DNA of 64,000 bases. Source: Nonomuraea soli. Lineage in GTDB: Bacteria; Actinomycetota; Actinomycetes; Streptosporangiales; Streptosporangiaceae. The position numbers and the translations under genes are program-made. Location of the stretch: contig NZ_JACDUR010000013.1 of the NCBI RefSeq assembly GCF_013761175.1, positions 26,514 through 90,513 on the forward strand, in the 5' to 3' direction. A model generated the notes under the pieces. The model was not told the origin of the DNA, made no database searches, and worked only from the letters and a program-made list of their open reading frames with translations. This document shows positions 25,733 through 34,395 of the stretch, piece by piece. Numbering within the stretch: position 1 is the stretch's first letter; each line of letters begins with the position of its first letter.

Positions 25733-26689
25733 ATGACCCCGACCAGCGCTGATGGTTCTGAGCAATTCCGGCTCCTCGGCGTCCCGATCAGTGACGCGAT
25801 CGTCCAGGAGTGCGTGGACTACCTGATCAAGCTCCAGAAGTCCGCAGTGGACGCGTTCACCACCATCCCCGCCCCCGACACGTACGCCGGGATTCGGAAG
25901 CAGGAGCAGGACACCATCGGCCAACTCCCGGCCGGGCCGCGCCAGGATGCGCGCAGGGCCCTGGTAATGCTGAGCTTCGACGCTGCGAACCTCTCCTGGG
26001 AGACCGGCATGGAGCACCTGGACGCCTTGCGGCACAACATGCTGAAGAAGCCACCGCCGGTCTGGTCCTGCCTCACCTTGGCCAGGGCCGCCGTGGAGGC
26101 CTTCGCCTTCTCCCACTACCACCTCGACCCCACGATCGGGCTTCCCCAGCGGCTCGCGCGCACCTCGGGCACCTGGGTCATGGAGTACCGCAACCAGGCA
26201 TCCTCCGCCGCCCGCGCCGAAAACCTCACCCAGGCGGGATACGACGCTCGCGTTCAGGCAGCCACGCAGCAGGGCGAGCTGGACCCCGTCCTGCCTGCCG
26301 GTGCCCGCCGCCACACCGACAAGGGCAAGAAGGGATACCTCGTCGATGGCGCGTTCGCGCCCCGCGACCCCAAGATCTCCAGCCTGATCTCAAGCTTCCT
26401 ACCGAAGTGGCTCCCCCGTGATGGGACCTACAGCCTGCTGTCCGGCGCGGCGCATGCCCGGCCGTGGCTGCTCAAGCAGGCGCAGCCGCACGGGCATAGC
26501 GGGTGGGAAGGCGAGGCAGCCATGCTGGTGACCGCGGTGATCGTGGTCGCCGGAGGAATGTCCGCCGCACTGAGTGCGTGGTGCGGCTACTGCGGAGGAG
26601 ACGCCGAGGCCATCGGCCCAGAGATCGACGTGACTGCCTGGGCTTTCATCATGCGGTGCGCGGGAATCGCGCACGGAACCAGCTCGTAA
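25733..26689 (+). CDS. Hypothetical cargo protein of the small element
   Basis: 318 residues from ATG 25733. Mostly helical; residues ~5-90 contain VQECVDYLIKLQKSAVDAFT and a charged segment, then LTLARAAVEAFAFSHYHLDP. Near the C-terminus MLVTAVIVVAGGMSAALSAW is hydrophobic and might be a membrane helix, but the surroundings look globular. I recognise no family. The ARAAVEAFAFSHYHL segment with HYH resembles helical HEPN or AbiV-like proteins only in a very general way. As the sole cargo of a tni-type mini-element in a defence-rich island it is a candidate for a new stand-alone accessory function. Confidence 0.6.
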   Translation: MTPTSADGSEQFRLLGVPISDAIVQECVDYLIKLQKSAVDAFTTIPAPDTYAGIRKQEQDTIGQLPAGPRQDARRALVMLSFDAANLSWETGMEHLDALRHNMLKKPPPVWSCLTLARAAVEAFAFSHYHLDPTIGLPQRLARTSGTWVMEYRNQASSAARAENLTQAGYDARVQAATQQGELDPVLPAGARRHTDKGKKGYLVDGAFAPRDPKISSLISSFLPKWLPRDGTYSLLSGAAHARPWLLKQAQPHGHSGWEGEAAMLVTAVIVVAGGMSAALSAWCGYCGGDAEAIGPEIDVTAWAFIMRCAGIAHGTSS

Positions 26690-26732
26690 CCCTCCGGCTA
26701 CCGGGGCACGCCACCACTCAAAGGCCTGCTCC

Positions 26733-26782
26733 CACTGACATTAGATCTGCGCGGCGGACTGACATTTCCACCGCGCTCAACA
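26733..26782 (+). repeat. Right end of the 1.13-kb element
   Basis: CACTGACATTAGATCTGCG and GGACTGACATTTCC lead to CACCGCGCTCAACA, the same design as at 22187 and 3196. Confidence 0.7.
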
Positions 26783-26844
26783 GCGCCAAGCCAGAGGGCC
26801 GTGCCTGGGCGCGGCCCTCTGGGATCAACGCGCGAGCGGCTCAC
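26783..26844. repeat. Copy of the double-dyad sequence lying between two transposon ends
   Basis: 62 bases identical to 30653-30714. It includes the whole first hairpin (stem CCAGAGGGCCG/CGGCCCTCTGG) and the left arm of the second as far as GGCTCAC, where the next left end (26845) begins. Confidence 0.75.
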
Positions 26845-26921
26845 TGTTGAGCATCACGATGTGTCAGTGGGGAAACGACACCGGATGACAGTCGGGACGA
26901 CACAAGTCGGCGGTAGATCCG

Positions 26922-27224
26922 CTACTCCCTGTGGCAGGTCGCGGCCGGAATCTGCTGTGGGGCGGTAGCCGACGCCAGCGGTTCGGCGGGCGGGGTAGTC
27001 CAGGGCAGCATGCGGAAGGCGCGGTCGCTGACGCGCTCCGGCGCATACAGTGCGGTCACGATGACCATGACGGCCAGCACCGCCTCGGCGATGGTGAGGA
27101 TCGCCGCGATGACGGGAGCGCTCAGCCACAAGCTGGCGTGCACACCGGCGACCGTGATGGCCGTGCCGGCAGGCAGCAACCGGCTCGGCAGTGAGCTGCT
27201 GGTGGAGGTGTCGGAAACGGCCAT
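26922..27224 (-). CDS. Small membrane protein divergent from the repeat ATPase
   Basis: 100 residues from ATG 27224. Two hydrophobic stretches, AITVAGVHASLWLSAPVIA and ILTIAEAVLAVMVIVTAL, are followed by a short basic loop (APERVSDRAFRMLPW) and a Pro-rich tail. No enzymatic motif. It is transcribed away from the ATPase gene 177 bp off, and both lie inside one small transposon, so they probably act together. The SDRAFRMLPW-type end is a feature I associate with small actinobacterial membrane proteins of unknown role. Confidence 0.6.
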   Translation of the reverse strand: MAVSDTSTSSSLPSRLLPAGTAITVAGVHASLWLSAPVIAAILTIAEAVLAVMVIVTALYAPERVSDRAFRMLPWTTPPAEPLASATAPQQIPAATCHRE

Positions 27225-27400
27225 ATCGACACCGTGCGGCCAGGCCAGCATGGTCCGGAATGGGGTCCGCCTCCGGTCGGACAGATAACGATCCTGCCGC
27301 AGGTTGCGTCGCCGAGGTCTGTCGTGAGGCACTATCCGAAGGGTTCGGACATCCATAGGACGTGGGCCGCCGAGCGCGCGAAGCCGGTCAAGCCCGCAGA

Positions 27401-30400
27401 ATGGCGAGGCTCGTCATGCCTCGAGCACCAGAGGATTTCGGTACGGCGCTCACCGACCTGCTCAAAGCGGCCGGGCGGACGATCGACGGGCTGCTAGAGC
27501 TTCTGGAGCCCGGGGTGGTAGCACGCTCAATCCTGTATGACTGGACGAAGGCGAGGCATCTGCCTCACGGCACCGGTCCGCTGCTGGCCGTCGTGGAGTT
27601 GTGCCTGGAACTGGCCGACGACCGAGGCGCTGATCTCGGAACGGCGCCCGGCGATGTAGATGGCTGGCTTGCACTCTTGGCCGAGGCCAAACAAAGCAGA
27701 GACTCCCACGCTGCCCGGAAGGACCCCCGGGCCGCTGCGGCCGCCGATTCTGCCGCGGAGGGCCCGGCCGAGGCGGCGAAGCCGATCGGCCGGTGGAAGC
27801 CGACGAAGCTGGGGATCCATCAGGCGATCGGAGGCGAGCCCTTACCCACCTATGCGCGCCGCCCGCACGATGACCTGCTGTACGCGATGCTCGACCCAGC
27901 CGTGGCAGCCAACCGGCTGGTGGTGCTGCGCGGCAAATCCTCCACCGGCAAATCCTCCACCGGCAAATCCCGGGCCGCCTACCAGGCGGTGACCGCGCGG
28001 CTGTCGCGCTGGCCACTGTTCTATCCACGCACCGCATCCGCATTGACCGACCTGATCAGCCAGGGGGTGCCCCAGCATTCGGTACTGTGGCTGAACGAGC
28101 TACGCCACTATGCCGACGACCCAGCCGGGGCACCAGCACTATTCAAGTTGGCCGAGCTGATGGAAGGCCGCGACTACGTCGTTGCCATCACCGCCGTGTG
28201 GCCCCCTTTGTGGGCGAAGTACACCACCGACCATGATGGCGCGCCAGGCACGGTCGATACAGGCCGAGCCAGCCGGGAACTGCTATCCCAGCTGCCAAAA
28301 CTGGCCAACCACGACCCTCGCCAGGTCAAAGCCGAGCTCGGCGGCGTCATCGACGTGCCCACCACCTTTACCGAACAGCAGCTCGCCCAAATCCGGCGGC
28401 GTCGGCACACCACCTTGATGGAGGCCATTACTGCTGCTGAACGAGCTGGCTCGCCTGGGCAGCTCACCCAATACCTGGCCGGAGTCCCCGACCTGCTGGA
28501 CCACTACCAAAGACCCGGAGCCAACCCCTATGGCAAAGCGCTCATCACCGCCGCGATGGACGCCGTCCGCCTGGGCCACACCCAGCATCTGGGGCGCGAG
28601 TTTCTGCGGCACGCAGCGATCGGTGAACTGAGTCCCGAGCAGCGTGCCATCGATGATGAGGATGTCGATATCTGGGAGAAGGAGGCGTGGAAGTATGCCA
28701 CCTACATCCTCAAAGGCACCGTCCGCGCTCTGCAACCGATCGCGCCTAAGAGCAACGTGGGCGTGGTCGGCTATCGGCTGGCTGAATCCCTCGACCAGCA
28801 CGGCCGTTACCACCGCGCCGACCAGACCCCACCCCCGGCATTTTGGAAGGCAGCGGCCGCTCATGCCCATCCCAGCGACCTGTACTCCCTCGCGCTCGCC
28901 GCACAACGTCGTGGCCTGTATCGCGACGCCGCCCAGCTCCTAAAAAGCGCCACCGCCCACGGCAGCCAGCACGCCGCCAGCGCTCTCATTGACCACCTGC
29001 GCACCATGCATCCCTCCGACCACAGCCCCGCACGCTGGGCCGCCGAGCACGTCGCCCTCGACGACCCGAAGGGGGTGGGCGAGTTGCTGGAACGCTTGCA
29101 GGGAGTCGGAGCGCACGAGCAAGTCACCGCACTGCTGGCCCGCGACCCGGCCGAGCACGTCGCCCTCGACGACCCGAAGGGGGTGGGCGAGTTGCTGGAT
29201 CGCTTGCAGGGGGTCGGAGCGCACGAGCAAGTCACCGCGCTGGCCAAGCGGGCCGAGCACGTCGCCCTCGACGACCCGAAGGGGGTGGGCGAGTTGCTGG
29301 ATCGCTTGCAGGGGGTCGGAGCGCACGAGCAAGTCACTGCGCTGGCCAAGCGGGCCGTCGCACACGTCGCGCACGTCGCCCTCGACGACCCGGACGCGGT
29401 GGCCTGGTTGCTGAACAGCCTGCGGGGCATCGAAACGCACGAGCAAGTCACCGCGCTGGCCAAGTGGGCCGTCGCGCACGTCGCCCTCGACGACCCGAAC
29501 AGGGTGAACTTCTTGCTGTACGGCCTGCGGCAGCTCGGAGCGGACGAGCAAATAACCGCGCTCCTGGCAGCCCGCGACCCAGCTGTACCCTTCACCCTCG
29601 ACGATGCCGCGCGCTTCACCCTCAACGACCCGTACGAGCAAGTCACCGCGCTGGCCAGGCGGGTCGCCGCACACGCCGCCCTCGACAACCCGCGCGGGGT
29701 GAGCCAGTTGCTGGTCAGCCTGTGGCACCTCAAAGCGCACGAACAAGTTGCCGCACTGGCCAGGCGGGTCGCCGCGCACGTTGCCCTCGACAACCCGGAC
29801 GGGGTGGGCGAGTTGCTGGAACGCTTGCAGGGGGTCGGAGCGCACGAGCAAGTCACCGCGCTGGCCAAGCGGGCCGAGCACGTCGCCCTCGACAACCCAT
29901 ACGGCGTGGGCGAGTTGCTGGAACGCTTGCAGGGGGTCGGAGCGCACGAGCAAGTCACCGCACTGGCCAAGCGGGCCGCCGCACACGCCGCCCTCGACAG
30001 CCCGGATGGCGTGGGCGAGTTGCTGTACGGCCTGCAGGGGATCGGAGCGCACGAGCAAGTCACCGCACTGGCCAAGCGGGCCGCCGCACACGCCGCCCTC
30101 GACAACCCGGTAGGGGTGAGCCGGTTGCTGGAACGCTTGCAGGGGGTCGGAGCGCACGAGCAAGTCACCGCACTGCTGGCCCGCGACCCGGCCGAGCACG
30201 TCGCCCTCGACAACCCATACGGGGTGAGCTGGTTGCTGGGAAGCCTGCGGAGGGTCGGAGCGCACGAGCAAGTCACCGCACTGCTGGCCCGCGACCCGGC
30301 CGAGCACGTCGCCCTCGACAACCGGCACGCGGTGAGGTCGTTGCTGGAAAGCCTGCAGAGGGTCGGAGCGCACGAGCAGATCACCGCGCTGGCCGAACGG

Positions 30401-30523
30401 CTTCCTGCAGCGGGACTATTCGGTCTGTTCCTCACATGCACTGATCATGCGGAGTTGTTCAGGTTCGGGCGGGAACTCGATCGAAGTGCGGCTGCCCAGT
30501 GGGTGTGGGAGGACTTGGACTGA
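27401..30523 (+). CDS. P-loop STAND-like ATPase with C-terminal 35-residue tandem repeats
   Basis: 1040 residues, probably from ATG 27401. Residues ~5-70 look like an XRE-type HTH (LTDLLKAAGRTIDGLLELL, then SILYDWTKARHLP). The NTPase domain begins VVLRGKSSTGKS (residue ~178), where the Walker A is tandemly repeated, followed by HSVLWLNELRHYA as Walker B and a helical lid. From about residue 530, ~14 units with the core GAHEQVTALAKR-A-HVALD-P-GVGELLERLQ fill the C-terminus, which ends FRFGRELDR...WVWEDLD. The left-edge gene is a paralogue. The likely role is a ligand-triggered ATPase; substrate and effector are unknown. It lies in a mini-transposon with a divergent membrane protein gene. Confidence 0.8.
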   Translation: MARLVMPRAPEDFGTALTDLLKAAGRTIDGLLELLEPGVVARSILYDWTKARHLPHGTGPLLAVVELCLELADDRGADLGTAPGDVDGWLALLAEAKQSRDSHAARKDPRAAAAADSAAEGPAEAAKPIGRWKPTKLGIHQAIGGEPLPTYARRPHDDLLYAMLDPAVAANRLVVLRGKSSTGKSSTGKSRAAYQAVTARLSRWPLFYPRTASALTDLISQGVPQHSVLWLNELRHYADDPAGAPALFKLAELMEGRDYVVAITAVWPPLWAKYTTDHDGAPGTVDTGRASRELLSQLPKLANHDPRQVKAELGGVIDVPTTFTEQQLAQIRRRRHTTLMEAITAAERAGSPGQLTQYLAGVPDLLDHYQRPGANPYGKALITAAMDAVRLGHTQHLGREFLRHAAIGELSPEQRAIDDEDVDIWEKEAWKYATYILKGTVRALQPIAPKSNVGVVGYRLAESLDQHGRYHRADQTPPPAFWKAAAAHAHPSDLYSLALAAQRRGLYRDAAQLLKSATAHGSQHAASALIDHLRTMHPSDHSPARWAAEHVALDDPKGVGELLERLQGVGAHEQVTALLARDPAEHVALDDPKGVGELLDRLQGVGAHEQVTALAKRAEHVALDDPKGVGELLDRLQGVGAHEQVTALAKRAVAHVAHVALDDPDAVAWLLNSLRGIETHEQVTALAKWAVAHVALDDPNRVNFLLYGLRQLGADEQITALLAARDPAVPFTLDDAARFTLNDPYEQVTALARRVAAHAALDNPRGVSQLLVSLWHLKAHEQVAALARRVAAHVALDNPDGVGELLERLQGVGAHEQVTALAKRAEHVALDNPYGVGELLERLQGVGAHEQVTALAKRAAAHAALDSPDGVGELLYGLQGIGAHEQVTALAKRAAAHAALDNPVGVSRLLERLQGVGAHEQVTALLARDPAEHVALDNPYGVSWLLGSLRRVGAHEQVTALLARDPAEHVALDNRHAVRSLLESLQRVGAHEQITALAERLPAAGLFGLFLTCTDHAELFRFGRELDRSAAAQWVWEDLD
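27932..27970 (+). repeat. 15-bp tandem expansion inside the Walker A coding sequence
   Basis: GGCAAATCCTCCACC occurs twice (27932-27946 and 27947-27961) and is followed by a third GGCAAATCC. At the protein level the P-loop GKSSTGKS is doubled to a GKSST-GKSST-GKS run. The most likely origin is replication slippage. Confidence 0.9.
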
Positions 30524-30538
30524 TCGCTACGGCGAGCT

Positions 30539-30586
30539 ACTGACATCTCGTGTCGCTCGACGCTGACGATGGCCTGGCGCTCAACA
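30539..30586 (+). repeat. Right end of the 3.7-kb element
   Basis: TACTGACATC, CGTGTCGCTC and GCTGACGATGG lead to the tip CTGGCGCTCAACA. It lies 15 bp past the stop of the ATPase gene. Confidence 0.65.
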
Positions 30587-30612
30587 GGGGTGGCGGTGAA
30601 GGGCTTGAGGGA

Positions 30613-30738
30613 GGAGATGCGGGGGAGGGCTGCAGGGAGAGTGCGCGATGGAGCGCCAAGCCAGAGGGCCGTGCCTGGGCGCGGCCCTCTGGGATCAACG
30701 CGCGAGCGGCTCACACCCCGGGTGTGAGCCGCTCGCGC
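30613..30738. terminator. Two adjacent strong dyads (intact copy of the interrupted target sequence)
   Basis: Dyad 1 has a perfect 11-bp stem, CCAGAGGGCCG (30661-30671) and CGGCCCTCTGG (30682-30692), with a 10-nt loop. Dyad 2 is a 19-bp perfect inverted repeat (30700-30718 and 30720-30738) around a single C, its core being TCACACCC-C-GGGTGTGA. Back-to-back hairpins of this strength suggest a bidirectional terminator or a protein-bound site. Partial copies at 10694-10751 and 26783-26844 stop at transposon tips. Confidence 0.6.
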
Positions 30739-31180
30739 CCGCCGACCCGGTGTTTCACCCGGCTGTTCCTCCGTTCCGCACCCCTGTTCCAGCCGGTGTT
30801 CCGATCCGTGTGCCAGCTGGCGTTCCGGCCCTGTTTCGCTCTGTTCAGCCAGTCCGTTTCGCGGGCTGTTTCGGCCTTCGCCGAGCGCCCCGTGCGCTGG
30901 ATCGGCCGAAGGCCGACCGCTTGCGGCGGGGGCCGGGGGAGGGCGGAGCGCTAGCGGAGCTCTTCCCAGGTCCCCGTCCTGCGCGCGGGAACTCTACGGA
31001 GCGCGCCTTCGCGCCCGGGTCCAGGTTCTTCGCGGGGGGCTGCGGCGTCGACTGAAGATTGGACGACGGGTCACCCTGTTTCGCGTCGGCCTCGGGTCGT
31101 CTCCCGGTGGGAGTGGTAGCCGTTCCGTCAGGCGTTACAGCCCGTTCGGCGAGGCCTGTTCGGCGGGGGGCGGGGTTGTT
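30739..31180. other. GTTCC/GTTTC-rich spacer without gene
   Basis: The plus strand is peppered with CTGTTCC, GTTCCG and GTTTCG words at irregular spacing, with no stable unit length. No gene seen. It could be relic repeat DNA or protein-binding DNA. Confidence 0.35.
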
Positions 31181-31230
31181 CCGGCTGGTGCTGTTCGCGC
31201 GGCACGTTCCGCGCGAACAGCACCAGCCGG
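31181..31230. terminator. Terminator hairpin after the FAD monooxygenase
   Basis: A perfect 22-bp inverted repeat (31181-31202 and 31209-31230; core CTGGTGCTGTTCGCGCGG) with a 6-nt loop sits 5 bases past the monooxygenase stop. There is no U-tract, as is common in actinomycetes. Confidence 0.75.
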
Positions 31231-31235
31231 GGACG

Positions 31236-32411
31236 CTACTGCTCGGTGACGAGAATTCGCCCGCGAGCCGTCCCGAGGCCGAGGCTCGCGCCGAGTTCGG
31301 GCCCGAGCTGCTGGGCGGCGCGGACGGCCGGTAGGTGGCGCTGCTGCCAGCCGTGCAAGGCCGCGACGAGGTCGGCGCCGTGGTGCAAGTGCTGGGACAG
31401 GACGCCGGCCAGACCGGCGGCTTGGGCTATGCCGAGGTTGGCGCCGCTGGCGGTGTGGGGGCGCACGGGAGCCAGGGCGTCGCCGAGGAGGATCGCGTGC
31501 GCGGCGCCGATCGGGTAGACCGCCTGAGTGGACGGTGCCAGATCGACGATGGGGGCGGCGGTCCAGGTCGGGGTCGCGGCGATCAGGTGGGCGGCCGCGG
31601 GCTTCAGGAGGCGGTTGGCCTGACCCTGGACCAGGGCGCGGACCTGGCCGGTGAACTGGTGGGGAAGCAGGTAGGTGCGCACGGTCGGGTCGGCTCCGAG
31701 CAGGGTGTGGAAGTCGGGCTCGGGCATGTCGAGGTAGAGGGTCCAGTCCGTGGCGGGGTGGCCGGATGTCTGGCGGAGCGGGCTGAGGTTGAAGGCGGCG
31801 CCGACTGGATCGATGCGGGTGAAGTGCTCGATGTGCGGCTGGTAGGGGCCTTGGCCGCGCCAGGCGATGTAGCCGGCGTAGGTGAGTGTCCGCTTGGGCG
31901 CCAGGAGGCGACGGCCGGTGGAGCGGCGTCCGTCGGTGAAGATCACCAGGTCGGCGTGGCTGGGCTCGGCGTCGAGGAACTCCAGTACGGCGGGGCCGTG
32001 CTCGGTGGGGGAGATGGCGCGCACGCGCTGGCCGAGGTGGAGCCAGTGCTGCGGCAGCCGCTGCAGGAGCGTGTGGTTGAGAAGGTGCCAGGCGGTGTTG
32101 CGGCCGGGGTAGAGGTGTTCGGTGCGGGAGGCTTCCCGCTGGTCCTGGACGGTGATGGTGACCACGCGCTCGCTGGTGAACGGGATGATCTCCTGCTGGG
32201 AGATGCCCAGGTCGGCCAGGGTGGTGAGTGAGGGGTGGTCGAGCCCGATGATGCCGCCGGCCTGCTGGGTGGGCGCCGGGGATGCCTCGTAGAGGCGGAC
32301 CTGGTGGAATCCGGCCCGGTGGAGTAACAGGGCCAGGACGGGTCCGGTGATCGATGCGCCGACGATGGCGATCGAGGGTTGGTCTGCAGGCTGGCTGGTG
32401 GTGGTCGGCAT
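31236..32411 (-). CDS. FAD-dependent monooxygenase (PHBH/UbiH-like)
   Basis: 391 residues from ATG 32411. The N-terminus has the dinucleotide-binding motif IAIVGASITGPVLALLLHRAG (GxGxxG-like, with the middle Gly replaced by Ser), then a DLVIFTDGRRSTGR (DG motif) near residue 160 and AAHAILLGDALAPVRPHTASGAN (GD motif) near residue 295, as in class A flavoprotein monooxygenases. It would hydroxylate or epoxidise an aromatic or other small molecule using FAD and NAD(P)H. No biosynthetic cluster is around it, so the substrate is unknown. It is monocistronic, ending at a strong hairpin. Confidence 0.85.
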   Translation of the reverse strand: MPTTTSQPADQPSIAIVGASITGPVLALLLHRAGFHQVRLYEASPAPTQQAGGIIGLDHPSLTTLADLGISQQEIIPFTSERVVTITVQDQREASRTEHLYPGRNTAWHLLNHTLLQRLPQHWLHLGQRVRAISPTEHGPAVLEFLDAEPSHADLVIFTDGRRSTGRRLLAPKRTLTYAGYIAWRGQGPYQPHIEHFTRIDPVGAAFNLSPLRQTSGHPATDWTLYLDMPEPDFHTLLGADPTVRTYLLPHQFTGQVRALVQGQANRLLKPAAAHLIAATPTWTAAPIVDLAPSTQAVYPIGAAHAILLGDALAPVRPHTASGANLGIAQAAGLAGVLSQHLHHGADLVAALHGWQQRHLPAVRAAQQLGPELGASLGLGTARGRILVTEQ

Positions 32412-32980
32412 CGTGCGCCCTTCCGCATGAGGCCCGCCGGGCCCCCGCTGGGCTGCCGGTCGGTGCGTTCGTGCGGGCGCGCACGCAGGCGGAAGGGCCG
32501 GAGCGCCACCTGGGCGTCCGGGGCGAACAAGATGTTTTGGCGCTGATGGCGGGGTGCGGTGAGGCAGTGGAGCGCCAAAAGATCTTGAGTGGTCTTGGGC
32601 GCATGCGGTGAGGAGGGGCCTGCCTGCAGCAGGCGGCACAAGATCACGGTTCGGTTCGGTCCAGCCCGGGTTACGCGTAGGACCGGGCCTGCGAGAGTGA
32701 TCCGTTCGGAACGTCACGGCCGGGGGGCGCTGGCGGGTCCTTCGGAGCGGCATCCGAGGTGGGCGCCGTCGTCGACCTCGTACGCCGCGACGCGGCAGGC
32801 CGCCCTCGGGCGACCTCATTCGGGCGACCTCATCCAGGCGACGCGGCGCACGAGGTCGAGAGGTCGGGCCTGGTACGGCAGGCCCGATCGGTGAGGCGGG
32901 CGGGACGCACCCGAAGTTGTCGGTGCCGACGCGTAGCGTCGATCTTCCCAGCCCTCGTGCGATCACCTTGGGAGGTGGCC
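32412..32980. other. Divergent promoter region between the monooxygenase and NERD genes
   Basis: 570 bp, no supported gene. CGGGCGACCTCAT is directly repeated near 32812-32835. ACGCAGGCGGAAG (32483-32495) recurs at 48186-48198 at a similar distance upstream of another minus-strand gene. Confidence 0.4.
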
Positions 32981-33844
32981 ATGAGCACCAGCCCCCGCAT
33001 CCCGTTCCGCCCGGCCTCGGCGTATTCGGCCTCAGGCGCAGACCCCGTCATCACCCCGGCCATCAACCGGACTATCAGCTCGGGCTTCGGCCCCAGCGAC
33101 GGATCTGCGGGTGACGGGGCCGGGCAGGCGGGGGCCTCTGCTCATGCTCAGTACCGGATGCAGGTGGCCCTGACCCGGCATCGCCGGCTGGTGCTGCGTA
33201 CGGTCGAGGCGGCGCTGCCTGCCGTGGTGGTCGGCCTGCTGCTGGGCGGGCGGCTCGGCCTGGCCGTCGCGCTGGTGGTGGCGCTGGTGGTGGCGGCGGT
33301 GGACTGGTGGCGCTTTCACCGGTGGTCGGCGATCGCCTCCTGGTGCAAGGGTGCCGTCGGCGAGCGGTCCACCGCGCGGCTGCTGGCGCCGCTCGCGTGC
33401 GAGGGCTATGTGATCCTGCACGACCGGGCGATCGCGGGCAGTTCGGCCAACCTCGATCATCTGGTGGTGGGGCCGTCCGGGGTGTTCCTGATCGATTCCA
33501 AGAAGTGGGCTCGCCGGACCCGGATCTCCGGGCATGGCGCGCGGCTGTGGATCGGTGGGCGTCCGGCCGAGACGTTGCTGCGTGGGCTCGCCTTCGAGCG
33601 CTCGGCCGTCCAGCGTGCGATAGATCACGGCGTCGCCGAGGTTGCGGTGCTGCCTGTGGTCGCGGTGCACGGTCCCCGGCTGCCGGGAATCTCGCGGCCG
33701 CTGCAGGTGGCCGGGATCATGCTGGTGCGCGCCGGGCAGGTGCGGCGCTTCATCCAGGCGGCGCCGAAGCAGCTGTCGGCCGCGCAGGTGGCTGTCCTGG
33801 CACGTCGCCTTGATCGTCTGTTCCCGCCGTACATCGAGGGGTGA
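32981..33844 (+). CDS. NERD-domain membrane protein (nuclease-related)
   Basis: 287 residues from ATG 32981 with GGGAGGTG upstream. A ~65-residue flexible, Gly/Ser-rich N-terminus leads to one or two membrane helices (AALPAVVVGLLLGGRLGLAV and following). The NERD domain starts at KGAVGERSTARLLAPL and contains ILHDRAIAGSSANLDHLVVG and VFLIDSKKW, the conserved D...DxK-type strand that links NERD to restriction-like nucleases. Such proteins are common on actinobacterial chromosomes and plasmids; DNA processing at the membrane is presumed but unproven. Confidence 0.8.
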   Translation: MSTSPRIPFRPASAYSASGADPVITPAINRTISSGFGPSDGSAGDGAGQAGASAHAQYRMQVALTRHRRLVLRTVEAALPAVVVGLLLGGRLGLAVALVVALVVAAVDWWRFHRWSAIASWCKGAVGERSTARLLAPLACEGYVILHDRAIAGSSANLDHLVVGPSGVFLIDSKKWARRTRISGHGARLWIGGRPAETLLRGLAFERSAVQRAIDHGVAEVAVLPVVAVHGPRLPGISRPLQVAGIMLVRAGQVRRFIQAAPKQLSAAQVAVLARRLDRLFPPYIEG

Positions 33845-33876
33845 CGGGCGCTTGTGCCTGGTCGCGCCGTCGAGCC

Positions 33877-34395
33877 TTACGGGTGTGGGCGACGCATCTC
33901 GGGAAGGGGCTGGTTGACGTCCCAGCCGAGGAGGTCGATACCGGCTTGGCGGTAGTGGGCCTGCTTGTCGCGTTTGCGTCGCTCGTAGGCTTCGCGGCCC
34001 GGCATGCCCCAGACTTCCACGTACTGCCAGGGGTCGGTGTCGGTCAGGACGAAGTCGGGGAAGACCTCGAAGTTGTTGTCGTAACGCAGCGGTTTGACGA
34101 AGGCGCGGCCGGAGGCGATGAGCTGGTCGGCCATGCGCACCTCGTAGGAGGAGTCGGCGGGGATGTAGGCGCGGTTGGTCAGCATGGCGGCCAGGTCGGC
34201 GATGATGAGGTTGCCCGCCGTGGTGCGTTCGACCACGCCGAGCACGATGGTGCGGCTGGTGGGCAGGCGCGAGGTGGACAGGGCGCTGCGGTAGGAGCGG
34301 GTGGCGCGCTGCAGGAGCTCGGTGGACAGGTATAGCGGTTCGCGTAGGTGGCGAAGCAGGAGGCGCTGGCCGTACGGGGTGGGTTGCCGGTCTTT
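33877..34395 (-). pseudogene. C-terminal fragment of a DUF1173-like conjugative-element protein
   Basis: About 170 residues match the end of DUF1173-type proteins: RTIVLGVVERTTAGNLIIAD, then VFPDFVLTDTDPWQYVEVWG and YERRKRDKQAHYRQAGIDLL. Full members are ~400 residues or longer and are found on integrative conjugative elements. Here the similarity stops at about 34395, exactly where an unrelated HTH fragment on the opposite strand begins, so a recombination junction has removed the front. Confidence 0.65.

Larger units (their letters stand above)
25652..26782. mobile_element. 1.13-kb non-autonomous tni-type element with one cargo gene
   Basis: The left end TTGAGCGCGGCGACACGAG-TGTCAGCGG (two tip bases missing or shared) and right end CACTGACATT...GGACTGACATTTCC...GCGCTCAACA enclose exactly one gene. 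There is no transposase. Its inner sites match the large element's ends, so it could have been moved by that machinery. Confidence 0.65.
26845..30586. mobile_element. 3.7-kb non-autonomous tni-type element carrying a repeat ATPase and a membrane protein
   Basis: The left end TGTTGAGC with TGTCAGTGGGG and further GACA sites (26845-26910) pairs with the right end at 30539-30586, which finishes GGCGCTCAACA. Inside are only two divergent genes: a small membrane protein and a P-loop repeat protein. No transposase, so it would need help from a tni system. Confidence 0.65.

Noticed and set aside
30739..31180. GTTCC/GTTTC-rich tract as an iteron or CRISPR-like array
   Set aside because: The words recur at irregular distances and no common unit length could be set.
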